Shown piece by piece: positions 8,270 through 15,801 of a stretch of DNA of 64,000 nt (position 1 is the stretch's first letter; every line of letters begins with the position of its first letter). The stretch comes from Paraburkholderia sp. SG-MS1 (GTDB lineage: Bacteria; Pseudomonadota; Gammaproteobacteria; Burkholderiales; Burkholderiaceae), in NCBI RefSeq assembly GCF_012275575.1, contig NZ_NPIH01000255.1:41270-105269 (forward strand). The letters run 5' to 3'. A program made the position numbers and the translations under genes. The notes under the pieces were generated by a model. That model was not told where the DNA came from, did no database searches, and saw nothing but the letters and a program-made list of their open reading frames with translations.

Positions 8270-9229
8270 TCAGAATGGCTCCTTGACGCGCTGCCATGTA
8301 TCGTCCGGGTCGAACACCGTGACAGGCGCCGCATGCTCGCCGCGATTCTTCTGGTAGATCACGCCGTTGTTGTTGACCACGAAAGTCATGACACCGCTCG
8401 TGCCATATCGGGCCGGGTACGCAACCATCGCGAAGCCGGCGATCATGTGCCCGTTGATGACATAGCTAAAGGCCCCGCCCGGGGCGCTCTTGGCTTGCCT
8501 CGTGAGGATGCGGAAGTGATAGCCGCGATAAGCGTCGCCTGCCTTGTGCCCTTTCAGATACGCCGAACTGGCGGCGATCAGCGGCCCGAAGGGGCTGGCC
8601 TCTGCGTCGCTGCCCTCATCGGTGCGCCAGTAGAGGCCATCCTGCTTGCCGGGCGTACTGGCCAGCTTCTGCGCATATTCGAGCAATCCATCGTTGTTTC
8701 GATCACGCGATGCGTATTCGCGCTGCGCGTCGAGATAGGCGCGCAGCACTGCGATCGCTTCGCGCTCGTTCGCGCCGATACGGCGGTTCGTGATTTCTTC
8801 TTCGCCCTGTTCGGTGGCGAAACGCCAGTCGCCATTTTCCTTCACGACGGGAATCGGCATCGGCCAGGCTTCGTCGCCGACGAGCAGAATCCGGCGGTCG
8901 GGTCCGGCGTCCTGCAGCACGTGAAAGGCGTCGAGATCCGCGCTCGCCTTGGCCCAGTTCGCGGCGTTCTCCGCCTGATCCGGCGACACGACGAGGTTCT
9001 TGTGCGCCTCGCCGAAAATAGCGACCAGCGCCGCCTCGTCGCGAGCCTTCAGCGCTGCGGACAGCGCCGCCACCGCCGCCTCCGGTGTGGCAAAAGTTCG
9101 TTGCGCCGCGGCGAGCGCGCTCAACGGAATCGACAGCGCGACGATCACGGCGCACAACCCACACCGCGCGGCGAGGCGCCGCCGCCAGTCGGCGCGTGCG
9201 GTCTTGCCAGTCATGCTATGGGCAGTCAT
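8270..9229 (-). CDS. exported DUF2950 protein
   Basis: A 319-residue protein of the DUF2950 family, function unknown. An N-terminal hydrophobic export segment (CAVIVALSIPLSALAAA) is followed by QRTFATPEAAVAALSAALKARDEAAL, the canonical opening of the family, and a C-terminal domain with GYHFRILTRQ, FVVNNNGVIYQKN and a closing DPDDTWQ. The start at 9229 follows a GGGGG run at 6-base spacing; the in-frame ATG at 9235 directly abuts that run. The DUF3300 gene ends about 10 bases upstream. DUF2950 and DUF3300 genes are commonly adjacent, so they probably act together in the envelope. Confidence 0.85.
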   Translation of the reverse strand: MTAHSMTGKTARADWRRRLAARCGLCAVIVALSIPLSALAAAQRTFATPEAAVAALSAALKARDEAALVAIFGEAHKNLVVSPDQAENAANWAKASADLDAFHVLQDAGPDRRILLVGDEAWPMPIPVVKENGDWRFATEQGEEEITNRRIGANEREAIAVLRAYLDAQREYASRDRNNDGLLEYAQKLASTPGKQDGLYWRTDEGSDAEASPFGPLIAASSAYLKGHKAGDAYRGYHFRILTRQAKSAPGGAFSYVINGHMIAGFAMVAYPARYGTSGVMTFVVNNNGVIYQKNRGEHAAPVTVFDPDDTWQRVKEPF

Positions 9230-9239
9230 GGTCATCCCC

Positions 9240-10622
9240 CTAGCGCCGTCCACCACCGCGACCGCCACCACCACGGCCTGAAAATCCGCCACCGCCGCCG
9301 CGCCCGCCACCACCCGCAAATCCGCCGCCGGAATGCGCCGCAGCGGGGGCGGTTCGTGCGGGCGATTGGGAGATCGACTGACGGCTCGCCGCGCCTCTCG
9401 AACTATTCGCCCGGGCGTCACGCGCCGAACCGTAGCCGCTTAACGCGTCGCCCCGGGGCGTTTGCGAGGCCCGCGCGCCCGAGTTCCGCGCACCGGCTTC
9501 ACGTGTGGACGACTCCCGCTCACCCGCTTCCCGTGTCGCTGGCGTAGCGGGGCGCTGAGCCGCCAGGTCCCGCCCACCGGCCGCCGCATTGCCGCCTCCC
9601 GCGCTGCCGCGGGCCGGGGGATCGCCGACTCGCGGCGTGCTGGCGGAGCGGCCTGTCGTGCCGCTCACCTGGCCGGGCTTCTTGTCGGATCGCCATGCGG
9701 ACGATTGCCCTGTCTCCGATCGCGAGCGGTTGACGTCGCCCGTATTGATGTTGCCTCGTTCGACATTCCGTTCCCGGTTGATGTTGATGTTGTTATTGCC
9801 GCCGCCTCCGTAATGCGCTTCATAGTGGCCGCCGTGCCAGACCGCCGCCATCGCCGCGCCCCAGACCAGCCCCGTCGCGAGCGCCGCCCCCGGCGCGTAG
9901 GGATAGTAGTAGACCGGATACGGAGCAGGCAGGTATCCATAGGACGGTGGCGCACCGCTGACCACGACGGTCGTCGGGTTGTATTGCGGCACGTAAATCA
10001 CCTGCGGATCGGCCGGGACGATCTTGATCACCTCTTTTTCGACCACCACGACCTGCTTGTCGTCGGACTTGAGCTGACCCGCAGACTGCGTTTGACGCCG
10101 GAAACGCTGAACCGCCTCGAGCACCGCGCCCTGATCGGTGACGACGGCTTCGCCGAGACCGATCGTCCAGTCGAGATCGGCGCTCATTTTCTTGACGACT
10201 TCCGGGTAATTCAGCAGCGCCTTGACCGGGTCGTGCCAGCTTTCGTTGACCTTGAGCGCCTTGTCGCTCTTCCTCTGCTCGAGGAAGCGATCCGCCTGCA
10301 CGATCTCCACCGGGTAAGTCGCCGCGGGGAGAATGATGGCGATGAGGTCGTCCGGATACAACGCAATGGGGCCCACGAGTGTGTCGAGGGTCGCGGCGGG
10401 AATCGCCGCGGGTGCGCCGCCGTCCGCGGCCGGTGCCTGCGCTATCGAGGATGTCGCGCAAAACGTGGCGCAAACCGCCAGCATCGCGGCACTCAACGCA
10501 TGGTTCGCTACCCGGGCGCGCGTCGAAACGTGAGGGCTCGCCGCGCGCCGCCAGCGGCCAGCCGCCCATACCGCCCTCGCAAACGGGATGATCCGTTCAA
10601 AAGCACGCGTAATGCGGTCCAT
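9240..10622 (-). CDS. exported DUF3300 protein with Gly-rich tail
   Basis: A 460-residue protein of the DUF3300 family, function unknown. A hydrophobic export segment lies at about 40-62. The conserved domain follows: DTLVGPIALYPDDLIAIILPAATYP near 80-105, WTIGLGEAVVTDQ, and IVPADPQVIYVPQYNP near 205-225, which is the family signature. After a short Pro/Tyr-rich linker and an Ala/Gly segment, the last 180 residues are low-complexity Ser/Arg/Gly, ending in a GGGRGGGGG-type run. The tail is probably disordered. It is cotranscribed with the DUF2950 gene and has a dyad box about 140 bases upstream. Confidence 0.85.
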   Translation of the reverse strand: MDRITRAFERIIPFARAVWAAGRWRRAASPHVSTRARVANHALSAAMLAVCATFCATSSIAQAPAADGGAPAAIPAATLDTLVGPIALYPDDLIAIILPAATYPVEIVQADRFLEQRKSDKALKVNESWHDPVKALLNYPEVVKKMSADLDWTIGLGEAVVTDQGAVLEAVQRFRRQTQSAGQLKSDDKQVVVVEKEVIKIVPADPQVIYVPQYNPTTVVVSGAPPSYGYLPAPYPVYYYPYAPGAALATGLVWGAAMAAVWHGGHYEAHYGGGGNNNININRERNVERGNINTGDVNRSRSETGQSSAWRSDKKPGQVSGTTGRSASTPRVGDPPARGSAGGGNAAAGGRDLAAQRPATPATREAGERESSTREAGARNSGARASQTPRGDALSGYGSARDARANSSRGAASRQSISQSPARTAPAAAHSGGGFAGGGGRGGGGGFSGRGGGGRGGGRR

Positions 10623-10759
10623 TGATGCTTCCCCTCACGCTTCGCCATTCGACGCGCACAGCAATCTTCAAAAGACAGTTATCCGAAACAATGGAAACGG
10701 GACGCTCACCCAGTCGTGCACAGATTGCAGTTTGGACCGCGAACGTCCCACCATGCAAA

Positions 10760-10773
10760 TACGACCTTGGTCC
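10760..10773 (-). promoter_or_regulatory. dyad box upstream of DUF3300-DUF2950 (site b)
   Basis: Minus-strand GGACCAAGGTCGTA, one mismatch from a perfect dyad. It lies in the 341-base divergent gap, 140 bases from the DUF3300 ATG and about 190 bases from the plus-strand glycine-zipper gene. Its orientation points to DUF3300. Confidence 0.65.
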
Positions 10774-10963
10774 GATTGCGCGCCGCATGCGTGCGACGCA
10801 ATGATGAGAGCGATCCTGCCATTGCTGCAGGCACACCGCCTCGCGCCCGACTCTGACTGGGCCGCAATGATCGGCGCCGGTTATCCCGTCACGTTCGCGT
10901 TCATGTTCGCGCGAACCGGCAACCGGCGATCTACATTCGCGTGAGCTCACGCAAGGAGTCATC

Positions 10964-11437
10964 GTGACTACATTGACAAAGTACTGCCTGGTCGCCGCTC
11001 TAGCAGGGTCGATGACGCTCGACGGCATGGCGCAGGGCAAACCCATTGCGTACCCCGCCAAGGGGCAAAGCCCGCAAAAGCAGCAGCAGGATGACGGCGC
11101 ATGTTATTCGTGGGCAAAAAGCAATACCGGCGTGGACCCGGCCGGGATGGCCTATGCCCCGCCCCCGCCTTCCGGCCCCGCCGTGGGCGGTGGTGAGCGC
11201 GTTCAGGGCGCCGCGCGTGGCGCAGCGGGCGGCGCAGTGATCGGCGCGATCGCGGGCGACGCGGGCAAGGGCGCGGCGATCGGCGCGGCGACCGGAACGA
11301 TGGTCGGCGGATCGCGGGCGCGCCAGAACCGGCGCGCGGCTGCGGCATCGTCCCAATCCCAGACGCAGGGTGCCATGGACACCTTCAATCGCGCCTATGC
11401 CGCGTGTATGGAAGGCCGCGGCTACACGATCAGATGA
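10964..11437 (+). CDS. exported YMGG-like glycine-zipper protein
   Basis: A 157-residue protein with a signal peptide (CLVAALAGSMTLDGMAQG). A central glycine-zipper covers about residues 80-118 (GAARGAAGGAVIGAIAGDAGKGAAIGAATGTMVGG) and a conserved C-terminal AYAACMEGRGYTI motif closes the protein. The YMGG glycine-zipper family has this same architecture, and such zippers insert in or pack against the outer membrane. The start is GTG with AAGGAG 6 bases upstream. A small secreted gene follows 59 bases later. Cys47 and the Cys of ACMEGRGY could pair. Confidence 0.8.
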   Translation: MTTLTKYCLVAALAGSMTLDGMAQGKPIAYPAKGQSPQKQQQDDGACYSWAKSNTGVDPAGMAYAPPPPSGPAVGGGERVQGAARGAAGGAVIGAIAGDAGKGAAIGAATGTMVGGSRARQNRRAAAASSQSQTQGAMDTFNRAYAACMEGRGYTIR

Positions 11438-11496
11438 AGCACGGCGGGCAGTCTGGCCGCGAGACGGCGCGCACGCAGGCGTTCAAGGAGAACAGC

Positions 11497-12279
11497 ATGA
11501 GAAGCAGCATATTCATCGTCGCGGCGGCGCTCGTGTCTTTAGCGACTGCCGGTTTCGCGCAGACGGAGCCGAAGATGGGCGTCAAGAGCGCGCCCGGCCA
11601 GGTCACCGTGACAGGCACGGTGAAGACGACGTCGACTGTGGTGGGTATCGAGCCGGCCACGCGAACCGTGTGGCTGAAGAACGCCCAGGGCAAAGTCGTC
11701 CAGGTCGTGGCCAGTGAGGAAGCCCGCAACTTCGACCAGTTGAAGGTCGGCGACGTCGTCAACGCGGAGTATTCGGAGGCTATGACCATCACGCTCAAGA
11801 AGGGTGGCGCGCCTTTAGGCGCCAGTGAAAATCAGGGCATGGAGCGCACGCCGATGGGCGCCAAACCCGGCGGCACGGCCAGCCGGGAAGTCACGATCAT
11901 GGCCAATGTCACCGCCGTCAACCATCAGAGCGGCGTCGTCACGTCGAAGGGTCCGCAAGGCAATTCGGTCGATCTGGTCGTGCAGGACCCCGCCCAGCTC
12001 AAGTTGATCAAGAAAGGCGATCAGATGGAGGTGCTCTACACCGAAGCCGTGGCCATTTCCGTCGAACCCAGGCTAAATAGCCGCGCAGGCGGCGTAGGGC
12101 GAACGCCGGCCCATCATCGTCCTCGCCGCAACGTGCGTCGCTCGCGTGCCGATGGGTGCCTATTGGTGCCGATGGGTGCCGCTTGCCCGGCTTGTCGTCG
12201 GCGGTTGCGCTCGATCGTGCCGTGCCGCACACACGGCGAGCGCTCGGGCCGGCCCTGTCGGCGAGACCTTTGCACATGA
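11497..12279 (+). CDS. exported protein with two tandem ~65-residue beta repeats; C-terminus doubtful
   Basis: A signal peptide (IFIVAAALVSLATAGFA) is followed by two related units: VTVTGTVKTTSTVVGIEPATRTVWLKN...KVGDVVNAEYSEAMTITL and VTIMANVTAVNHQSGVVTSKG...KKGDQMEVLYTEAVAISVEP. Each looks like a small beta-barrel, so the gene has an internal duplication. I do not recognise a named function. The ATG at 11497 has AAGGAG upstream. After EAVAISVEP the frame continues for about 65 Arg/Cys-rich residues that do not look like protein. Removal of one base of the CCC near 12068 would give an immediate TAA, so a frameshift may have extended the gene. The long form ends by ATGA overlap with the next gene. 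Confidence 0.65.
   Translation: MRSSIFIVAAALVSLATAGFAQTEPKMGVKSAPGQVTVTGTVKTTSTVVGIEPATRTVWLKNAQGKVVQVVASEEARNFDQLKVGDVVNAEYSEAMTITLKKGGAPLGASENQGMERTPMGAKPGGTASREVTIMANVTAVNHQSGVVTSKGPQGNSVDLVVQDPAQLKLIKKGDQMEVLYTEAVAISVEPRLNSRAGGVGRTPAHHRPRRNVRRSRADGCLLVPMGAACPACRRRLRSIVPCRTHGERSGRPCRRDLCT
12146..12180. repeat. 15-base direct repeat, 20-base period
   Basis: GTGCCGATGGGTGCC occurs at 12146-12160 and again at 12166-12180, separated by TATTG. It falls in the doubtful 3' extension of the upstream gene. Confidence 0.8.
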
Positions 12280-13460
12280 GTTTCTTGCACCGTTCCTCTG
12301 GATCCGCACAGACGATGGATGACGTCGCCCAACCCGCCCCGCAATCGCCGCCACCGCACCAGCCCGTTCGACCCACCGTCGATCTAGCCCGGATCGTGCT
12401 GGCGGTCAGTGCGCTTGTCCTGCTTGTCGGCGGCAGCCTCTACATCGTGCATCCGTTCGTGCCCGCGTTGATCTGGGGCGGCACGATCGTCGTCACGACC
12501 TGGCCGCTCATGCTCGCGATCCAGCAGCGGCTAGGCGGCCGACGCGGCCTCGCCGTCGCCGTGATGCTGTTGCTGGAGATCGTGGTGATCTGCATCCCGA
12601 CCTACGCGGCCGTGTCGACGCTTGCCGATCATTCGACCGAGATCATGAAGTTCGTCGAAGACCTGCCCAACTATGCGCTGCCCTCGCCCCCTCGCTGGCT
12701 CTCCAGCGTGCCGCTGACCGACCGCCTCACGCAGGAGTGGCAACGCCTGTCCGATGCGGGACCGGGGGGCATCCTCGCCAAAGTGGAGCCGTACGCCGCC
12801 ATCGTCGCGAAATGGCTGCTGGTTCAGATGGGTCTGGTGGGCGCGTTTGCCGTGCACCTGATACTGATGCTCATCGTGTGCGGCCTGCTCTACGGCAAAG
12901 GCGAGGCCACGGTCGGCCTCGTGACCGCATTGGCGCTGCGCGTCGCGCCGGAAAACGGCGCCAACATCGTGCACCTCACGGGCCAGTCGATCCGCGCGAT
13001 CGCACTCGGCGTAGTGGTCACGGCGCTCGTCCAGGCCTCGCTCGGCGCCGCCGGAATCTGGCTGGCGGGCATTCCATTCGCGGGTGTGTTGAGCGCGTTG
13101 ATGCTCGTGATGTGCTTCGTACAGCTCGGTCCGCTGCTGCCGATGCTGGGCTGCGTAATCTGGCTGTTCATGCATGATTCCCAGCTGACGGCAATCGTGC
13201 TGTTAGTCTGGACGGTCTGCGTGTCGGGGCTCGACAACGTCCTGCGGCCGATCCTCATTCGCCGGGCCGTGGCGCTGCCGCTGGTGCTCATTCTCTCGGG
13301 TGTGCTGGGCGGGCTGATCGCCATCGGCGCCGTCGGCCTGTTCATCGGCCCGGTCATTCTCGCCGTTACCTACCATCTGCTGCTGGCGTGGATCGATCAG
13401 CCGAACCGGGTCGCGGCGCAGGACAATCAGGCTGGCATCGCCCCCAAAAGAAGCGATTGA
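12276..13460 (+). CDS. AI-2E family membrane protein (YdiK/PerM type)
   Basis: A 394-residue polytopic membrane protein of the AI-2E transporter superfamily. Hydrophobic helices open the protein (LARIVLAVSALVLLVGGSLYIVHPFVPALIWGGTIVVTTWPL). A soluble loop at about 120-190 (STLADHSTEIMKFVEDLPNY) separates them from a C-terminal bundle containing FVQLGPLLPMLGCVIWLF and the family-typical DNVLRPILIRRAVALPLVLILSGVLGGL near 330-360. Members are permeases or Na+/H+ antiporters of mostly unknown substrate. Starts at 12276 and 12315 are both possible; neither has a strong ribosome site. Confidence 0.82.
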   Translation: MSFLHRSSGSAQTMDDVAQPAPQSPPPHQPVRPTVDLARIVLAVSALVLLVGGSLYIVHPFVPALIWGGTIVVTTWPLMLAIQQRLGGRRGLAVAVMLLLEIVVICIPTYAAVSTLADHSTEIMKFVEDLPNYALPSPPRWLSSVPLTDRLTQEWQRLSDAGPGGILAKVEPYAAIVAKWLLVQMGLVGAFAVHLILMLIVCGLLYGKGEATVGLVTALALRVAPENGANIVHLTGQSIRAIALGVVVTALVQASLGAAGIWLAGIPFAGVLSALMLVMCFVQLGPLLPMLGCVIWLFMHDSQLTAIVLLVWTVCVSGLDNVLRPILIRRAVALPLVLILSGVLGGLIAIGAVGLFIGPVILAVTYHLLLAWIDQPNRVAAQDNQAGIAPKRSD

Positions 13461-13514
13461 CGCGAAAGCGCGCGCGGCGGGACCTGCACAGTGACATCGG
13501 CGATCGTGACCAGC

Positions 13515-13811
13515 TCACGGAAAATCATCTACGGTGAGCCGGGTGCGCTCGCCGTGCCGTGGCCGTGCGGCCCGGCACACTGCAGCGCGAATTCTCGCGT
13601 GTCCCATACCGAACGCCAGCAGGATCTGCCTGGGCGACGGATCCACGCTTCCGAGCACCTCGTGAGCGACGCCGGCGTCCAGCGCAAAAGCGCGATATCC
13701 CCAACCGAACCCGTAGGCGGAAAAACATAGGGTGTCGTCGCGACGGAATAACGGACGGCCGATTCGAATGAACGTCGAGCCTGATGCATGATCGCTGACG
13801 ACGATGCTCAC
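13515..13811 (-). CDS. DUF1488-like small protein
   Basis: A 98-residue protein in the same frame as the shadow of the preceding gene. I chose GTG at 13811 because GGAGGA lies 6 bases before it, 32 bases after the upstream stop. It fits the DUF1488 pattern: a variable strand region (DDTLCFSAYGFGWGYRAFALDAG), then LLAFGMGHARIRAAVCRAARPRHGERTRLTVDDFP, where family members show L--F--n---I---A-------g---L---DF. Function unknown. It is the last gene of the long efflux/Pqi operon. Confidence 0.6.
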   Translation of the reverse strand: MSIVVSDHASGSTFIRIGRPLFRRDDTLCFSAYGFGWGYRAFALDAGVAHEVLGSVDPSPRQILLAFGMGHARIRAAVCRAARPRHGERTRLTVDDFP

Positions 13812-13843
13812 GACGCGTCCTCCACGGGTGCGAACGCCTTGTG

Positions 13844-14866
13844 TCAAATCAGCAGGCGCCCGGCTTCCTTCAGCATGTCTCGCGCGGGCAGAAGATCGCC
13901 GCGTTTGAAGCGCACCATCGAAAAGGCGCGCATCGCATGGGGAGTCGCCGGCAGGTGTGCCATCTGGAATTCTACTTCGTGCGCCGCGCGGGCGTCGCCG
14001 TCTTTGACGACGACGTTCATACGGTCCAGCAGAAACGTTTTCTGCTGCACGTACACGTACGTCTGCGGCGCCGAGAGTACGTTGCACACCATTTCCAGCG
14101 CACGCTCCAGCGCCTCGGTTTTCAGGCCCAGATTCGCCAGTGCCCGATCGTTCTCGTCGATTTGCATCTGCAGCCGCGTCACTTCCGCGAAGCTGCACGA
14201 TGCCTCGCCCCCCGTCAGCGAGCGTACCCCTGTCCCCTGACGTTCGAGGATCTTCAGGCGCGTCTTCAGCAGCGCCCGTTCGTGCTCCAGCGAATCGCGC
14301 TGCAGCGTGTCCGACTCGATCGCGCCGAGCCCTTCGAGCGCGAGCTGATCGACGACCCGCAAAATGATTTCCTGTCGCAGCGTCGCCTCCGACACGGCAC
14401 ACACGCGCACCTGGTGGTCGCTGAAGTTGACGGTTGTCTGGGCAACGTCGGTGCGCGTCGTGGCGCCATATTGTGCGGCGCCGAGCGTGTGCCGTTCGTT
14501 GAAGGCCATCCCGAGCACGGCGAAGACCTCGGCCGCCGCGGGATGATCATTGAAGCACTGGCGTACCGGCTCGGCGTGGCTGAAAACCGCAGCGACGTCC
14601 TCAGGGGTAGCAAAGAACGCATGCATGTGCGGGTCCGTCGCCCATGCCGCCGCGCTGGCCTCGCGCGCCGCCGGCACCTGCGCGACGAGGCCGCGCAGAT
14701 AGCCGAGCGTGCGCTGCACGGCGAGCGCCATATGCGCCTCGTAATCGGGCGCGAGGCGCAACTGCGGATAGAGCCTGACGATCCGTTCGACGATCTGCTT
14801 CGTCTCTTGAGAATCGCCTGCGTCAGACGCGCGGCGCCTACCCGACCACCACGACAGCAGACCCAT
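13844..14866 (-). CDS. hypothetical cytoplasmic protein, unrecognised
   Basis: A 340-residue protein without signal peptide or membrane segment. The N-terminal half is helical (SQETKQIVERIVRLYPQLRL, TLGYLRGLVAQVP). A likely coiled-coil covers about 190-275 (DSLEHERALLKTRLKILERQ, VTRLQMQIDENDRALANLGLKTEALERALEMV). The last 60 residues, from about 280 (TYVYVQQKTFLLDRMNVVVKDG), look like a beta-rich domain. I cannot assign a family. It lies 16 bases after the small RRM-like gene in the operon that carries the RND pump and PqiABC, so an envelope-stress role is plausible but inferred only from position. Confidence 0.7.
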   Translation of the reverse strand: MGLLSWWSGRRRASDAGDSQETKQIVERIVRLYPQLRLAPDYEAHMALAVQRTLGYLRGLVAQVPAAREASAAAWATDPHMHAFFATPEDVAAVFSHAEPVRQCFNDHPAAAEVFAVLGMAFNERHTLGAAQYGATTRTDVAQTTVNFSDHQVRVCAVSEATLRQEIILRVVDQLALEGLGAIESDTLQRDSLEHERALLKTRLKILERQGTGVRSLTGGEASCSFAEVTRLQMQIDENDRALANLGLKTEALERALEMVCNVLSAPQTYVYVQQKTFLLDRMNVVVKDGDARAAHEVEFQMAHLPATPHAMRAFSMVRFKRGDLLPARDMLKEAGRLLI

Positions 14867-14882
14867 GCCCGGCCCCCACGGT

Positions 14883-15140
14883 CTAGGATTCGTCGCGCTC
14901 AGGAAGCAGCAGCGCCGTGATCGTGCGGCCCTTCCAGAACAGGTTGTGAACGCGCGGCTGCAGGTTGCGCAGCCCGTCCGCCGTGACGTCGTCGAAAATC
15001 ACCAGCGCGGCGGGCCGGGAGCCCGCGCCTGGAATACGTCGGATCGTACTGAATTGAGGAAATCCGTACCGTACCAGGAATTCGCCGATTTCTTCATCGG
15101 AGACACTTTCCTCCACGTTGCCAAGCATCAGTTCCGCCAT
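14883..15140 (-). CDS. small RNA-recognition-motif-like protein
   Basis: An 85-residue single-domain protein, MAELMLGNVEES at the start. The order beta (ELMLGNV), helix (SDEEIGEFLVRYG), beta (STIRRIPG), beta (PAALVIFDDV), helix (TADGLRNLQPRV), beta (GRTITALLLPE) is that of the RRM fold; the RNP1 aromatic positions are partly replaced. GGAG sits 8 bases before the ATG at 15140. An upstream open frame only mirrors PqiC. RNA binding is a structural inference. It is unusual inside an efflux/lipid-transport operon. Confidence 0.65.
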   Translation of the reverse strand: MAELMLGNVEESVSDEEIGEFLVRYGFPQFSTIRRIPGAGSRPAALVIFDDVTADGLRNLQPRVHNLFWKGRTITALLLPERDES

Positions 15141-15204
15141 GATGGTTGCTCCTCGACTGTTACCTTGCACTCGGCGCCGCAGCACGATGTCGACGCAAGC
15201 CGCG

Positions 15205-15801
15205 TCACTGAACCGGACTCGCTTGCAGCGCCGCCGCGATATCGCGGCTGACCGACGCCAGCGCGCGATCGTGCGCGGCCACCATCGGTTCGAAGCCCGG
15301 ACCGGACACCGGCTCGCGCGCAACGGAGCGTCCCGAAACGGTGCGGCCTTTCGCAGGCGGGCGCACGGACCACAGCACGTCGACGGTCACGTCCCGCCCC
15401 GGCGCGGAGTCGAAGCGCATGACGTCGACGCGCACATGCCAGACGCCCAGCGGATCGTGCGTCGTGTCGTACACCGACACCTGCGGAGAATTCAGCAGCA
15501 CGGCCAGGTCGGCGGCAATCACGCGGCCGATGTCGCCGCTCAACGGTTGCGCCCAGCGGGCGAATTCGTTGACTTCGACCTCATTATCGCCGAGCCGGGT
15601 CACGATCTGCGGACGATCCACAATGTCCGGTATCGTGACAGGACCGATCACCACGGCGATCGGGCGGGTCGCGCCCGAGCTGGCGAGCGACCGGTCGGGG
15701 CTCAGCGTGTAGAAACTGGCCGAGGGCGACTTGCATCCGCCGAGCCCGCCGACGACGAGCGCAATTAACAGACATGGGAAACATGCCGGCGCGCACCTCA
15801 T
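15205..15801 (-). CDS. pqiC: PqiC-like outer-membrane lipoprotein (ABC-type auxiliary component)
   Basis: A 198-residue lipoprotein with lipobox GGLGGC near residue 22, then KSPSASFYTLSPD, the usual opening of the family, and PIAVVIGPVTIPDIVDRPQIVTR, the conserved core. PqiC forms an outer-membrane ring that receives the tip of the PqiB needle in intermembrane lipid transport. Its ATG overlaps the TGA of pqiB (ATGA), and the order pqiA-pqiB-pqiC matches Escherichia coli, which supports the name. Confidence 0.85.
   Translation of the reverse strand: MRCAPACFPCLLIALVVGGLGGCKSPSASFYTLSPDRSLASSGATRPIAVVIGPVTIPDIVDRPQIVTRLGDNEVEVNEFARWAQPLSGDIGRVIAADLAVLLNSPQVSVYDTTHDPLGVWHVRVDVMRFDSAPGRDVTVDVLWSVRPPAKGRTVSGRSVAREPVSGPGFEPMVAAHDRALASVSRDIAAALQASPVQ

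Noticed and set aside
10588..10944. 118-codon plus-strand frame across the DUF3300/glycine-zipper gap
   Set aside because: It overlaps the DUF3300 start and contains the dyad box; its sequence is unlike any protein family and it has no ribosome site.
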